This document shows positions 35,157 to 45,288 of a stretch of DNA of 64,000 nucleotides, piece by piece (the stretch's first letter is position 1; each line of letters starts with the position of its first letter). The notes under the pieces were generated by a model. The model had not been told where the DNA came from. It ran no database searches and saw only the letters and a list, made by a program, of their open reading frames with translations. The position numbers and the translations under genes are program-made. The stretch is taken from assembly GCA_009767595.1 (NCBI GenBank), contig VSDK01024214.1, positions 89,782-153,781 on the forward strand, read 5' to 3'. Source of the DNA: Symbiodinium kawagutii. Taxonomy: Eukaryota > Sar > Dinophyceae > Suessiales > Symbiodiniaceae.

Positions 35157-35957
35157 GAATGTCCGGGCCAGGAAAGGCAGAAGCCTTTGAAACCTGCTGC
35201 GGGGCAGGTGCAGGGGATTTGGGATGGGGACTCCTTGGTGGTTGCCCAGGTGGTTGGGTGGTTTGTTGGTTGATGGTGGCTATGCTATGGTATCATGTTG
35301 TCTACATTGTGCCAACCTTTTTTGGAGCTAAATCTATGCTTTAATTTGCTGCCATGAGGCATTGTGTTTTTAGATTCGCTTGGTTTGGGGTAGATCTTTG
35401 GGTCAGGTGAGCAAGTAGCCCGTGGTGGCTGATTTGCGATCGGACTGACCAACGACTCCTGTGGCAGAAAAATCTCCCTCCGAGACTATGGTGGTCTCCC
35501 CAAACTGGTGGACGGTTGGGGGGTTCGTCATTTCTGGATATCGACATCGGCATATGTTTATGCATTCATGCTTTTGAAAATATACACTGACACATAGGTA
35601 CTGTACATCATTTATATCTACAAGCATTCCAGCTACACGTCTATGTTTGTTGGTGATTACACTGTGTACACTTCGCAGCTGGCGGAAGCATGCGAATTGC
35701 TTGGCACGACCCACATGTTGGGCGAGGAATATCCATTATGTTCTGTCTGCACACTTTTGGAATATCTCGACCGACATTGGACCATATTTTACACAGAACC
35801 CTTCCTTCGTTTCTTTTGGTTCAGTAAACTCCTCTCAGACAGGGCTTTTTATCGGGTCCCTGAACAAATATGGAAGGATCTGTCGCCAGGGTATTTCCTT
35901 CATGAAATCCAATCCTTGCTGGTCACTGTTGGCCAATCCTCCACAACATATTCCTAG
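35157..35957 (+). CDS. Two-exon gene, unknown product
   Basis: 35157-35249 (31 codons, contains QKPLKPAAGQVQGIWDGDSL; GTGGTT donor on a codon boundary) joins 35679-35957 (93 codons, contains LAEACELLGTTHMLGEEYPL and FYRVPEQIWKDLSPGYFLHE) in phase, ending in TAG. The second exon is rich in aromatic residues (RHWTIFYTEPFLRFFWF). It lies 340 bases downstream of the hydrolase on the same strand. No domain recognised. Confidence 0.6.
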
Positions 35958-36796
35958 TATTGTTGGCCAATCCTTTCCGATGTCTCACAATATCCCATAA
36001 GATCCCCGTTATTGTTGGTCTATTTCCTGTGACATATCCCATGTCGGCGAATACCCTAGAGTATCCCTCGTCGCATTGTTTGTAGCATATTCAGCTGGTA
36101 CATCATGGGTATGGCAGTTCAACCGTCATGAAACCTTCGTGATCTTCAATCACTAACCACTTTAAGAATCCTGCATTGTAAACCGTTGTCATCCACACTT
36201 ATCCGTCGGATATCCTTTAACTATTAGCCCGTGTAAAAGATGCAGTAGCAATCGACGTTGCCGATCATTCACCAATCTTTGGTCATCCCTTGGTCTCAAG
36301 CGTTGCCGTGCGCCTGATGAACCGTTTGTTCGTTGACCGCTATTGGTTATTCCTCACCAACCATTGAGGCTAAAACCAAGGTTTCGTTTGCAAACGCTAT
36401 CCAAAACACATGGTGCTCATTATCAACCATTGCATTATCCATTTATCACCTCTTGATCAACCATAATTGACCTCATCAAATATGGCCAGCACTGATTGAA
36501 CACTCACCAGTATTCCTATCAGCCATGGTCAACCATTCACCATGATGGGGTAACTCACCATAGACCCCCCGGGTTTTCTGACCATCAGCAAACTAAGGCA
36601 GCCTTTTTCACCCTCATCCTGCAACTTTCAGCTACGGGTTTGTCTGTTTTTTTCCGATGACCTAACCTTTGATACTAAACCAGTGGTAAAAAAAATCATA
36701 GAACCAACCTGGCGATGCCTTTTGATTTGTTGGTTCTGTTCGGTTGAATCAACCTGGGTTCCTGCCCGAGTTGGTCCTGCGGTCACTTCCCGCCAG
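35958..36796. other. No convincing gene
   Basis: AT-rich, with CCAATCCT/ATTGTTGGCC repeats near 35925-36020 and AACCATT-type sequence from 36120 onward. Probably intergenic. Confidence 0.45.
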
Positions 36797-36891
36797 GCAG
36801 CACGCCCGGGGAACGCTGGAATGTGGGCTGCTGCAGTCGGGGCATCGTGGACCTACACGAGGCCATGGATAACACGCAGGAGGCGTGGAAG
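36797..36891 (+). CDS. Probable exon
   Basis: After CACTTCCCGCCAG the frame reads CCSRGIVDLHEAMDNTQEAW and ends at a GTGGCA donor on a codon boundary. Confidence 0.4.
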
Positions 36892-36944
36892 GTGGCAGGG
36901 GAAGGTGGGAAGCTTGGGGAACCACTAATCAATCATATAGAAAG

Positions 36945-37020
36945 GGCCAACGCCCAGGTGCCGCCGATTAAATCACAGTTTGACGCTGGCCTCGGCCTTT
37001 TCTCACCTGCCAGGAAGCTT

Positions 37021-37069
<49 letters not shown>
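36945..37069 (+). repeat. Partial copy of the 42.2-kb repeat plus TTG microsatellite
   Basis: AAATCACAGTTTGACGCTGG and CACCTGCCAGGAAGCTTTTG match the tandem repeat at 42217-42550. A (TTG)16-like run follows at 37021-37068. Confidence 0.75.
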
Positions 37070-37479
37070 GGTTGCTCAAGCCATCTTTGGGCCTCAGCCT
37101 TTTTCGCTGCGGCGTTTTTGGGTTCAAGCAGGGGGGGTCGGCCGCTGTCGCGCACCCAGCAAAGAGAGAGAAACGGTGAAAGCAGGAAAGATGAGCAGAC
37201 AGTGAAGTAGAGCCAGAGGAAGAAAGGGGTGTGAGTGAAGAAGTTGCCGCTTTACAGCGCACACCCGCTAGGTTGAAGGGCGTCCGTGGACAGCCGTTGG
37301 GGCCTCAGCAGCGTTCGTGTTGCTTGTGAGTGTGTGTGTTTTTCTTTCGTGGTCTTTCTGGGCCCCCTCTCCTTTTTTCTTGCTTCATTTCCCTTCATTT
37401 CCCTGCTTTTTTCTTTTTTTGGCCTTTGCTGGTCCTGGTTGGTTGTGGGGTTGTTTGGTTGTTGGGCTGGTTGCTTGCG

Positions 37480-37608
37480 TTCGTTGGTTGGCTGTTTTCC
37501 GAGCGGCGGGGAGGGCGAGGACGGAGACGACGACAATTTTTAATGAAGGGTTTGCGGGGGGATTCCCTTCAAAAAACTTCCCCGCTGTAGGGTCAAATGA
37601 AGCACAAA
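37480..37608 (+). repeat. Long direct repeat, left copy
   Basis: About 128 bases (GGTTGGCTGTTTTCCGAGCG ... GGGTCAAATGAAGCAC) nearly identical to 38444-38569, 962 bases away. Confidence 0.9.
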
Positions 37609-37841
37609 ACTATCGAAAACAAATAAATTTGACATTTTTGCCGCTTACTTTGCGTTTTTCGCGTTTTGGTGTTTTTCCTTCGTGGCTTTGTCGGGGAGGG
37701 CTGTGCGGTAAAAAATGTTGTTAAAATGATACAATTGTCTCACCTTTTAGTGCTCAGCAAGCAACATGTGTTGAATTCTCTCCCATAGGCAAAAAGCCAA
37801 TCACCCGATGCAGATAGCACAAACTTACCTGGCTGTTGTTG

Positions 37842-38046
37842 GGCGGAGATCCAACGCTCGCTCTTAGGGCCGAGCATTTCAGTGACGAATTTTCAACGGC
37901 TACGGCCCGATAGTTACAACAAGTGGTTTGACATTTGAACTCACAGTTCGAATCTTCAAACGCACAATCACATCCATGAAATCCTGATGTTCCTGTTAGC
38001 TTCACCTGCATGTCATTATTACCGCAGCCGCTTGTATCAAGTTCGA
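37842..38046 (-). CDS. Cys-rich exon on the minus strand
   Basis: The minus-strand frame contains SGCGNNDMQVKLTGTSGFHG, CDCAFEDSNCEFKCQTTCCN and AVAVENSSLKCSALRASVGS, with nine Cys in about 45 residues (CDC, FKC, TTCC spacing). It ends at a consensus GTAAGT donor (plus-strand complement at about 37836-37841). This suggests a disulfide-rich secreted or surface domain. It is one of very few minus-strand coding signals in the window and sits inside the repeat-flanked unit. The 5' part overlaps or precedes the + gene at 38061. Confidence 0.55.
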
Positions 38047-38060
38047 TCAATTTTTTCAAG

Positions 38061-38309
38061 ATGGGAAAGTCACTCCCAGAGATTAGCCATGAAGAGTGGC
38101 AGCAACATCTCAAGGAGCAACGCAAGAAGGCAAAGAAGGAGCGAAAGGAAAGAGCGAAGCTCCGCAAACAAGGCCATCAGATGGGCAAGCGCAACTGGGC
38201 GCTGGAGGATATTTGGCGCAAAGCTGAGGACTTAGCCCTGGGCAAGTCTGTTGCAGCAACCTTCACATCGACCAGTCGCTTGGGCGACGAACTCAAAAAT
38301 ACTTTTTGA
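38061..38309 (+). CDS. Small lysine/glutamate-rich protein
   Basis: 82 codons from ATG to TGA. A charged, probably helical stretch (HLKEQRKKAKKERKERAKLR) is followed by MGKRNWALEDIWRKAEDLAL and a polar tail. The basic/acidic helix suggests nucleic-acid or ribosome association, but no domain is recognised. It lies between the two long direct repeats and is followed by AT-rich DNA. The ATG follows TTTTTTCAAG, so it could also be a spliced-in start. Confidence 0.6.
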   Translation: MGKSLPEISHEEWQQHLKEQRKKAKKERKERAKLRKQGHQMGKRNWALEDIWRKAEDLALGKSVAATFTSTSRLGDELKNTF

Positions 38310-38443
38310 AATCGCGACAAAAAAAATAATTATTACTTACAATATAATATGTTACAATAAGTAATATTTTTCAATCAAATATATATGCATTTTTTCCCTC
38401 CCGCATCACTCCACACCTTGCTGGTTCCATTTTGTAGTTGGTT

Positions 38444-38569
38444 CGTCGGTTGGCTGTTTTCCGAGCGGCGGGGAGGGCGGGGACGGAGACGACGACAATT
38501 TTTAATGAAGGGTTTCCAGGGGGATTCCCTTCAAAGAAAGCCCCCGCTGTAGGGTCAAATGAAGCACAT
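38444..38569 (+). repeat. Long direct repeat, right copy
   Basis: Matches 37480-37608 with few differences. A third, partial echo (GAGCTGTAGGGTCAA) follows at 38576-38590. Confidence 0.9.
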
Positions 38570-38593
38570 TTTGCCGAGCTGTAGGGTCAAGAA

Positions 38594-38682
38594 GTCTTTC
38601 TTTCCGAGCCCCCCCAGAGGGAATTCCAGTTAATGAATAATAAGAACTTCCTCTGGGGGGAGGAGGCTCGGAAAAGAAATTT
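38594..38682. repeat. Fold-back inverted repeat
   Basis: Left arm TTTCTTTCCGAGCCCCCCCA, right arm the complement (GGGGGGAGGAGGCTCGGAAA), about 30 bases each with a small insertion, loop about 15 bases. It could be the end of a mobile unit or a terminator-like hairpin. Confidence 0.8.
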
Positions 38683-38936
38683 TAAAAAACAGCAAAAAAC
38701 CGGGGAGGGATGACCGGCGACCTTTCTCCTTGAGGTCAGCAATTGAAGTCACAATTCAAATTTGATTTTTTTAAATGGACATTCAATACGGGAATTTGCA
38801 AAATGAAAATTGATCTATTGTCAAGGCTCCTGCCTGGCGGCGTGAGGTGCCCTACTCACGGCCAGAGCGATGGCTGTGACCGGACGCATGTGAAAACACA
38901 CAAATGAGAGCCAACATGTGAAAGCTCCAGGGCCCG

Positions 38937-39100
38937 GTGCTGTTCCACGCGACCAGGGCCACGGACCTCTGCAGCGCTGCCTTGGCCTTCGCAGGCCGGC
39001 GGCGGCCACTGCGGAGGTCCTATGGCACGCTGCGGAGGGGAACCTTTGGCGTGGCGTGGCGAGCGAACGAGAAACCTGACTGCAGTAGATGCAGGAGGTC
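38937..39100 (+). CDS. Possible GC-rich exon
   Basis: The frame contains ATDLCSAALAFAGRRRPLRR and ends near a GTCAGC donor at 39101. Several frames are open because of high GC. Confidence 0.3.
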
Positions 39101-39239
39101 AGCGCCAGCTACAGCCATCGCTGTTCAAGTTGTCCTGGGCTTAAAAGTTCAATCCACAGAAATGGCAATTTCAGAATACATGCGGTCAAAATTTTTCATT
39201 TTTCTCCAGCAGCGGAAGCTTATGGGGTCTTCAGCCCAG

Positions 39240-39830
39240 TTAAGCTCCGGTGTGAGCCGGTGCAGCTTCCAGGCTCAGGTTCTGGAGGTTCCGAGAGGTT
39301 CCGGGAAGTTCCGGTGCAGTTGCCAGGCAAAGTTCCGGAAGGTTGCGCAGGAACCCTCCGGGGAGTTCCGGTGCAGTTGCCAGGCGAAGTTCCGGAAGGT
39401 TCCGCAGGTTCCAGCAGGTTCCGGTGCAGTTGGCAGGCAATTCCCGAAGGTTCCGGAGAGTTCCGGTGCAGTTGCCAGGTAAGGTTTCGAAAGGTTCCGG
39501 GGGGTTTCGGAAGGTTGGGGGGGGTTCCGGAGCAATTGCCAGGCAACGGAAGGTTCCGGGGAGTTCCGGTGCAAGGTCCAGGCTGGGTGCGGAGGGTTCC
39601 GGAAGGTTCCGGGGAGTTCCGGTGCAGTTGCCAGGCAAGGTTCCGAAAGGTTCCGGGGGGTTTCGGAAGCTTCAGCAAGGTTCCGGAAGGTTGCGCAGGG
39701 TCGCAGAGGGTTCCGGGGAGTTCCGGTGCAGTTGGTAGGCAAGGTTCCGGAAGGTTCCGGAGGCTTCCGGTGCGGTGTCACGCAACGTTCCGGGAGGTTC
39801 CGAAAGGTTCACGTAATGTACAAGTCTCCG
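39240..39830 (+). repeat. GTTCCGG(TGCAGTTGCCAGGCA) minisatellite
   Basis: About ten degenerate units of GGAGTTCCGGTGCAGTTGCC-type followed by AGGTTCCGGAAGGTTCCGG spacers, 40-65 bases long. Because the unit has no stop codon, frames of 130-290 codons open on both strands (VPVQLPG and TGTSRNL peptides). This openness is no evidence of a gene. Confidence 0.9.
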
Positions 39831-39906
39831 CATGCTTGGACAGGTGTCAGGAGATGTTGGATCAGCTTTTCCGTACTCTAGATTTTGACACTTGCAATTT
39901 TTTGAG

Positions 39907-40161
39907 GCATACTCGGGTGGAGTACGTGGCGATCGTTTGGATCAGGCAGTTGTCGCTAAATTTGTGAACCTCCCCTTCAGTGCTTTCATTGCATGCAGGG
40001 ACGGATCAGCGATCATTGGCGCCCATGAACAACTGATAAGAAATTTCTGTCCAGGGTGGGAGGCAACGGAAGAACTGGTTTGTTTGGATGTTGGCTCCCT
40101 TGAATCTTACTACCAGGCCACAATCCCAGGGGAGTGGCAGCGCAGTGCGGAGCTAGCAGTT
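39907..40161 (+). CDS. Long exon of an unrecognised gene
   Basis: 85 codons from the acceptor TTGCAATTTTTTGAG to a GTAAGA donor, both on codon boundaries. Contains GDRLDQAVVAKFVNLPFSAF, ACRDGSAIIGAHEQLIRNFC and EELVCLDVGSLESYYQATIP. One of the clearest internal exons. The family is not recognised. It lies just after the minisatellite. Confidence 0.6.
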
Positions 40162-40329
40162 GTAAGAATTTAAGGCTGGATTTTTAACAAGAATGATCAA
40201 ATTCACCAGCCGGAAAGCGAGGTACCCCTGGATGCAACTGGACAACACCTCGCACGCGTCAAGGCGGTGGGTGCCGATTTTTCAGGAGTTAGGTTTTTTT
40301 TGAAAACGGAATTATTTTCCGTTTTCAAA

Positions 40330-40442
40330 GGCCAGTCAGCAAGCAAGCAAGCGAGCAAGCAAGCAAACAAGAAGGCCAGTCAGCAAGCAAGCAAGCAAGT
40401 AAGCAAGCAAGCGCGCAAACAAGCACGCAAACAAGCAAGCCA
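40330..40442 (+). repeat. AAGC tetranucleotide repeat
   Basis: Runs of CAAGCAAGCAAGC with variants, in two blocks each opened by GGCCAGTCAGCAAGCAAGC. Confidence 0.9.
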
Positions 40443-41110
40443 ACCCTAAAATCATCAGCCCTAAGCCAAACCTTTAAACCGTATAACCATACAATGAAGC
40501 CTAAAACCAACCCTAAGTTTGACCCTACAACTAAAAACCTTAAAAGCAGCCCTAAAGTCGGAAAACCTCAAATCAGAAAACCGGAAATCAGCTTCCAACC
40601 TAACCATAAACCAAAAAAGCAGCCCTATAATCAGGAAATTTCAAATTGCCCCCAAGAAATTTAAACCGCAAAATCAACCCCGAAGCCAAAAAAACAATCA
40701 TAACATCAACCATAGAACCATAAACTTTAAATTCAATTCTAAAACCATCAGCCCTAAACCCCACCCTAAAACCAGAAATCTTGGAAGGGACCCTAGGACC
40801 ATAGATTCTAAAACAATAAGCTTTAAACTCAACCCGAAACCATAAATTCTAAAATCAATTTAGAACCAATCACAAGACCAAAACCAAGAAAAGACACCAA
40901 AAGCCATGAACTTTAAATTTGACCCTAAAAGCAAAAACCCACAATGAATTTTAAAACCGCAAAACCATACAGTGAACCCTAAAACCATCAGCCCTAAACC
41001 CAACCTTTAACCGCAAAACCATACAATGAAGCCTACAACCAAATCCTTAAACCCAACCTTGCAACTATAAACTTTAAAAGCAGCCCTCAAGTCAGAAAAT
41101 TTCAAATCAA
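40443..41110 (+). repeat. Degenerate CCCTAAA-like array
   Basis: Many ACCCTAAA, GCCCTAAA and AACCTTTAAA heptamer-like words, with longer echoes: ACCATACAATGAAGCCTA occurs at both ends about 535 bases apart, and AACTTTAAAAGCAGCCCT recurs. The words resemble the TTTAGGG telomere repeat on the opposite strand, heavily decayed. No coding signal. Confidence 0.7.
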
Positions 41111-41289
41111 TTTCACCCCTAACCAAAAACCCACCAGGCACAGGCCCAAAGAGGGATAGATTCACCACGCCCAAAAAGGAATAGAAACCCGAGAACGTTG
41201 GAGCTATTATTCCCAGCATTGAAACGGAAAAAAATTCCCAAAGAAAAAATCCCAAACCTACCGGGAACCCCTGTGTAACAGCCCAGCAG

Positions 41290-41477
41290 GGTGGCATCAA
41301 CCCAGGCAAAGCAAGTGCTGCCAGACTTGGAAGCTGTGGCGGGAGGGGCATGAGCTGGGAATGCGCAGAGGCTGCGGCGTCAGAAGCATCCTGAGCAAGC
41401 GCTTCTGGCAGGGGCTATTTTGCCCGTCAAGGCAGCAGCCGGAACAACATAGAGAGTGGAACGTGGTAATGCAATAG
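41290..41477 (+). CDS. Terminal exon, basic protein
   Basis: 62 codons after GCCCAGCAG, including CCQTWKLWREGHELGMRRGC and RSILSKRFWQGLFCPSRQQP, ending in TAG. GC-rich island between two repeat blocks. Family unknown. Confidence 0.45.
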
Positions 41478-41569
41478 AAGAGGTGCCTGGTACCAATATT
41501 ATCGTAGCATAGAAAATTATTCTCGGATAGTGTCATATTATCATCTTTCTCATATATATATATATATGT

Positions 41570-42020
41570 ATATTCATTTAAAATAGCAAAGAAATAAAAA
41601 CAAAAGAAATAAATAAAAGAAAGAAATCAATAAATCATTGTACAAATACACATAGATAAACCAATTATTTTAATAAACAGATTATTAAAATTAAAGATGC
41701 ACCAATACATAAATAGATAAATCAAGAAACACAAAACTAATGCAATAAATTTGATAAATAGAAAAAAATTGTAACTAAAGAAGAAATATTTTTTCCATAT
41801 ATAAAAAGAAAATTAAAAAGCAAATGTAGATAAATACATAAATAAATAGATAAATAAATAAATAGATAAATAAATAAATAGATAAATAAAAAATAAATAA
41901 GTACAGAAGCAAATATATAAATATACATACATACACAAATAAACAAATACATAAACAAATCAAGAAAGAAATAAATAAATAAAAAAGATAAATAAATAAA
42001 TAAACAAATAAATAAATACA

Positions 42021-42059
<39 letters not shown>

Positions 42060-42200
42060 ATATAAATAAATATATATATCTATTTATCAATGCTACAAAT
42101 GCATTACTCAGCAATAATAAATAAATAAATAAATAAATAAATAAATATAAATAAATATATATATCTATTTATCAATGCTACAAATGCATTACTCAGCAAT
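41570..42200 (+). repeat. AAAT tetranucleotide tract with an 85-base tandem duplication
   Basis: Imperfect (AAAT)n from 41580. The block ending CTACAAATGCATTACTCAGCAAT is repeated with a period of 85 bases (ends at 42115 and 42200). Confidence 0.9.
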
Positions 42201-42216
42201 GTTGCCCATTGTTGCT

Positions 42217-42550
42217 TCGGATGACCAGCGCCTGCCAGGAAGCTTTTGGAGCCGGCCAGACGGAAGGATTGACAGCCAGTAAATCACAGTTTGACGCTGG
42301 GCCTTGGCCCTTGCTGTGGCCAACACCTGCCAGGAAGTTTTGGAGGCGGCCAAACGGAAGGATTGAAAGCCTCCAAATCAGATTTTGAGGCTGGCCTCGG
42401 CCTTGTCTTTTCTGTAGCCAGCACCTGCCAACAGGCATGTGGAGGTGGCCATGGCCTTGGCCTTTGCCGTGGCCGACAAGCGCCAGGAGGCTTTTGGAGC
42501 CAGCCAAGCGGAAGGATTGAAAGCCATCAAATCTTAGTTTGATGCTGGTG
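42217..42550 (+). repeat. Tandem repeat, unit about 110 bases
   Basis: Three diverged units built of GCCAGGAAGCTTTTGGAG, CGGAAGGATTGA and AAATCACAGTTTGACGCTGG. One partial unit recurs at 36945. It may encode K-S-x-F-D/E-A-G-L peptides but contains stops. Confidence 0.8.
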
Positions 42551-42811
42551 GATGACAATGGGACGCGTTGGAGGCCGGGCCACAGCAAGTGTGAGAGTTC
42601 CACGCCTCCAGCGGTCCCAGGCGCCGCCCCTGCCATCGCGTTGGCATAGGCAAGGGTCGGCGGATTTATCCCCATTATTACCGAGTATGAACCATTATAT
42701 CCCCAAAGTAACAAAACCCCATATTAATGAATTGACCGTTATTAATCCCTATATCCTGCTTGCTTGACCAAGCGATGATCTCCCCAGCGGTTTCGCTGTT
42801 TCGTCCTTCAG

Positions 42812-42922
42812 ATTGGAGCTGACCTGGACAGCCAGTTGAGCCAAGGCGGGTCACGCCGCAGCATGGGAAACTGGGAGGCATCAGCTTGTAGGCCATGGAG
42901 GCGCACACCGAAAGTCATTTAG
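42812..42922 (+). CDS. Probable terminal exon
   Basis: After TTTCGTCCTTCAG the frame reads IGADLDSQLSQGGSRRSMGN then EASACRPWRRTPKVI and TAG, directly followed by introner copy 7. Confidence 0.5.
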   Translation: MGADLDSQLSQGGSRRSMGNWEASACRPWRRTPKVI

Positions 42923-42990
42923 GGGTTTCTTAGAATGGAGGTACCCCAAAACCGGTTGGTTTATGATTTGGAGGGTTTCCTATCTTTGAG
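42922..42990 (+). mobile_element. Introner-like element, copy 7 (short)
   Basis: GGGGTTTCTTAGAATGGAGGTACC ... TTGGTTTATGATTTGGAGGG ... ATCTTTGAG. It has lost about 20 internal bases. It begins at the stop codon of the preceding exon. Confidence 0.75.
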
Positions 42991-43399
42991 AAACCGCCAT
43001 GTGCGCACACACACACAAGTACATGCTTCTGTGCATGTAACAACTTGCGCACCTCTACTGATGTCACCGTGACGCCCCCAGTCATTCCAGGAATCTGGCA
43101 GCCATCCTGGAAAGGCATTTGGCTGGGATAGAGAGTAGCTGCTAGAAGCCTTTGATGATGGTGATGAATGGGATAATGATCGTAACGATTGTTTATATAT
43201 ATATATACCTTTCTATACATTCATATTTTCATATTTGTATATTTACACATTCATTTACATAAACAGATACAGGTACAGATGCAGGTAGATATACAGATAC
43301 ATGTACATGCTCTTATATATCCGCACGTGCACCCAAGTGGTCGGTATGTGTACGCCTGCCCTGTTCCGCTTATAGCGCGCCACCCAGCTTTGTTCGCAG

Positions 43400-43499
43400 G
43401 AGGGGATCCTTGGGATCCGGCGCAACCCATTGCCGTGGCCATGCCAGCACTGATGGCGCCAGATGTGAACAAGGACGGAACCAGCAAGCAGCAACCCTG
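43400..43499 (+). CDS. Probable exon
   Basis: After TTTGTTCGCAG the frame reads GDPWDPAQPIAVAMPALMAP then DVNKDGTSKQQP, ending at a GTTGTT donor. The DVNKDGT string resembles a calcium-binding loop start, but the helices of an EF-hand are absent. Confidence 0.5.
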
Positions 43500-44480
43500 G
43501 TTGTTTGGATGATCATCCCAGTGAAGTCTTGGAAGTAACCATGGTTAGTCCGCCTATGGCATAATCCACATAGGGTAGCCACTCACCATGGTTGTTAAGC
43601 ATGCTCATCCAAGTGGTGGCTGAAAATTGAGCTACCACAAGATAGATGTGGATAGCTACCCAACATAAAAGAGGTGATTACACCACAAAGGGTGGCTATC
43701 CCATAGGGGATGCAGAAACCAACAATGGGGATAACAAGTGGATCAGAAGTAGCAACAATCAAACATACAGTTTGAGCCTGGTGAACGATAGGCAGGCAAT
43801 AATGGTTAATCACTGATCGTGCCCAAGTATTTCGAGTAACGAGCCCCCTCAGACCTCAATTTTTCAGATTCACGCTAGGGATGATACTGGCCCATTGTGG
43901 ATCATGTTGCTGAACAAGAAAGGACAACAACAAACAAACAACAATACCGGATTACAAGGGTTGATTACAGGGTCATTTATTGTTCAAATGATCACGAAAG
44001 AGCATGGTAAGCAAGTTTGATGCAAATATACCAGCCATGTCATCATATTGTCAATCTTGGTACTGTATATGTGAACGATTGGTGGAATATTGCCGCAGAT
44101 TCGCCAACGATCATACTGGAAACGGTCTAGGGATGTCTGCTGATCAGGGGGACCATTGAGAGGGTGTATCATCACAATGACGGGAGTCAGTGTGACACGT
44201 TTTTGTTGATTGGTTGTGAACACTAGTTGTAGATCATTAGCGTTGAACATAGGTTGTGATCAAAGAAAAGGTGTTTTTCAACCAATAGTTTTGAACAAGT
44301 GGTTGATGTGCGTAGATTTCAAACACAAAATGGCAACGCATAGCCAATTGAGGCACCTGCTGACTGATCCTTGGCCAATAATAAAATGGAGCGTCCAACC
44401 GGGGGTGAAACTGACATAGAATTTGAGACCGGTTGATCTCTGGAGGCCTAATTTCCCTCCAGTCGTTAATTCGGTTCCAG
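43500..44480. other. No convincing exon
   Basis: Mostly AACCATTG-type sequence. GGATGATCATCCCA at 43508-43521 echoes the arm of the inverted repeat at 46389. Confidence 0.4.
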
Positions 44481-44722
44481 CCACATGGTCATCTTGACCA
44501 CGCTGTGATTGTTCAGGACTTCCATGAGGAGGTGGTGCCGCACAGAGCAATCATCATCCAAAAAGAGGAGTGTGTTGTTGGGCTGTCGGTGTGAGCAAGT
44601 GGGTGGTGTGGGCGTGTTGATGAATGCCATAGTGAGCATACCATCAGCCATGTGGGGGCCCTATGGCCTTGGACGCCACCCTGAAGACCGGCCTTTTTGC
44701 GTAGCCATTTGGGCGGGCCCAG
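44481..44722 (+). CDS. Two exons, unknown product
   Basis: 44481-44590 (36 codons plus 2 nt, contains HAVIVQDFHEEVVPHRAIII and KEECVVGLS; GTGAGC donor) and 44637-44722 (contains MWGPYGLGRHPEDRPFCVAI; GTATCC donor) join in phase through a 46-base intron, which is very short. No domain recognised. Confidence 0.5.
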
Positions 44723-45288
44723 GTATCCTTAAGACCTGGATGAATTTCATACTTCGTCATTGGTAATGAGTTTTTGGGAGTCATTCTCAATCATTGATGA
44801 CGTATTGTCACTATTCACACTCAATCATCAGCTACTAAGTAGTGGTTGACCTTCAAGTCTTGATCATTCCGAAGTCACACATTTGATCCATCAGGAACTT
44901 GATATGGGGATTGCCTTGGTCATAGGAGTACAATTGAATGATTGTGAAAAAAACAAATTGCATATCATACCGAAATCAAGCATTTGGTTGTGACCCTCCA
45001 ATTTTGGAAACAGAAATAGAGGAATCAAAACACAGCATGGAAATGGGATGGACCCCCACCTAAGACATGCCCAGTGCCATGAACGCTTCGGCATGTTTAA
45101 CCAAGGCTTCTTAGCTCAGCTGTTTTGTAGAAGAATTGGCTACTTGGCACCCACTTCACCTGCAGCATCCTCCAGCCAATCCATCGATTGAGATGGATGG
45201 CTGCTCCATTGAACTGCGTTTTGGACGGTTGATTTTGACCAGGAACAAGGGGCGTTTCATGGCAAGTGGGGCTTTGTAGGTATCCTCA

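Noticed and set aside
39220-39781. Three minus-strand frames of 132-168 codons
   Set aside because: They are by-products of the stop-free GTTCCGG minisatellite.
41737-42114. 125-codon minus frame of Leu/Phe/Ile/Tyr that looks like a membrane protein
   Set aside because: It is a translated AAAT tetranucleotide tract.
43440-43475. DVNKDGT as an EF-hand calcium loop
   Set aside because: Loop too short and flanking helices absent.
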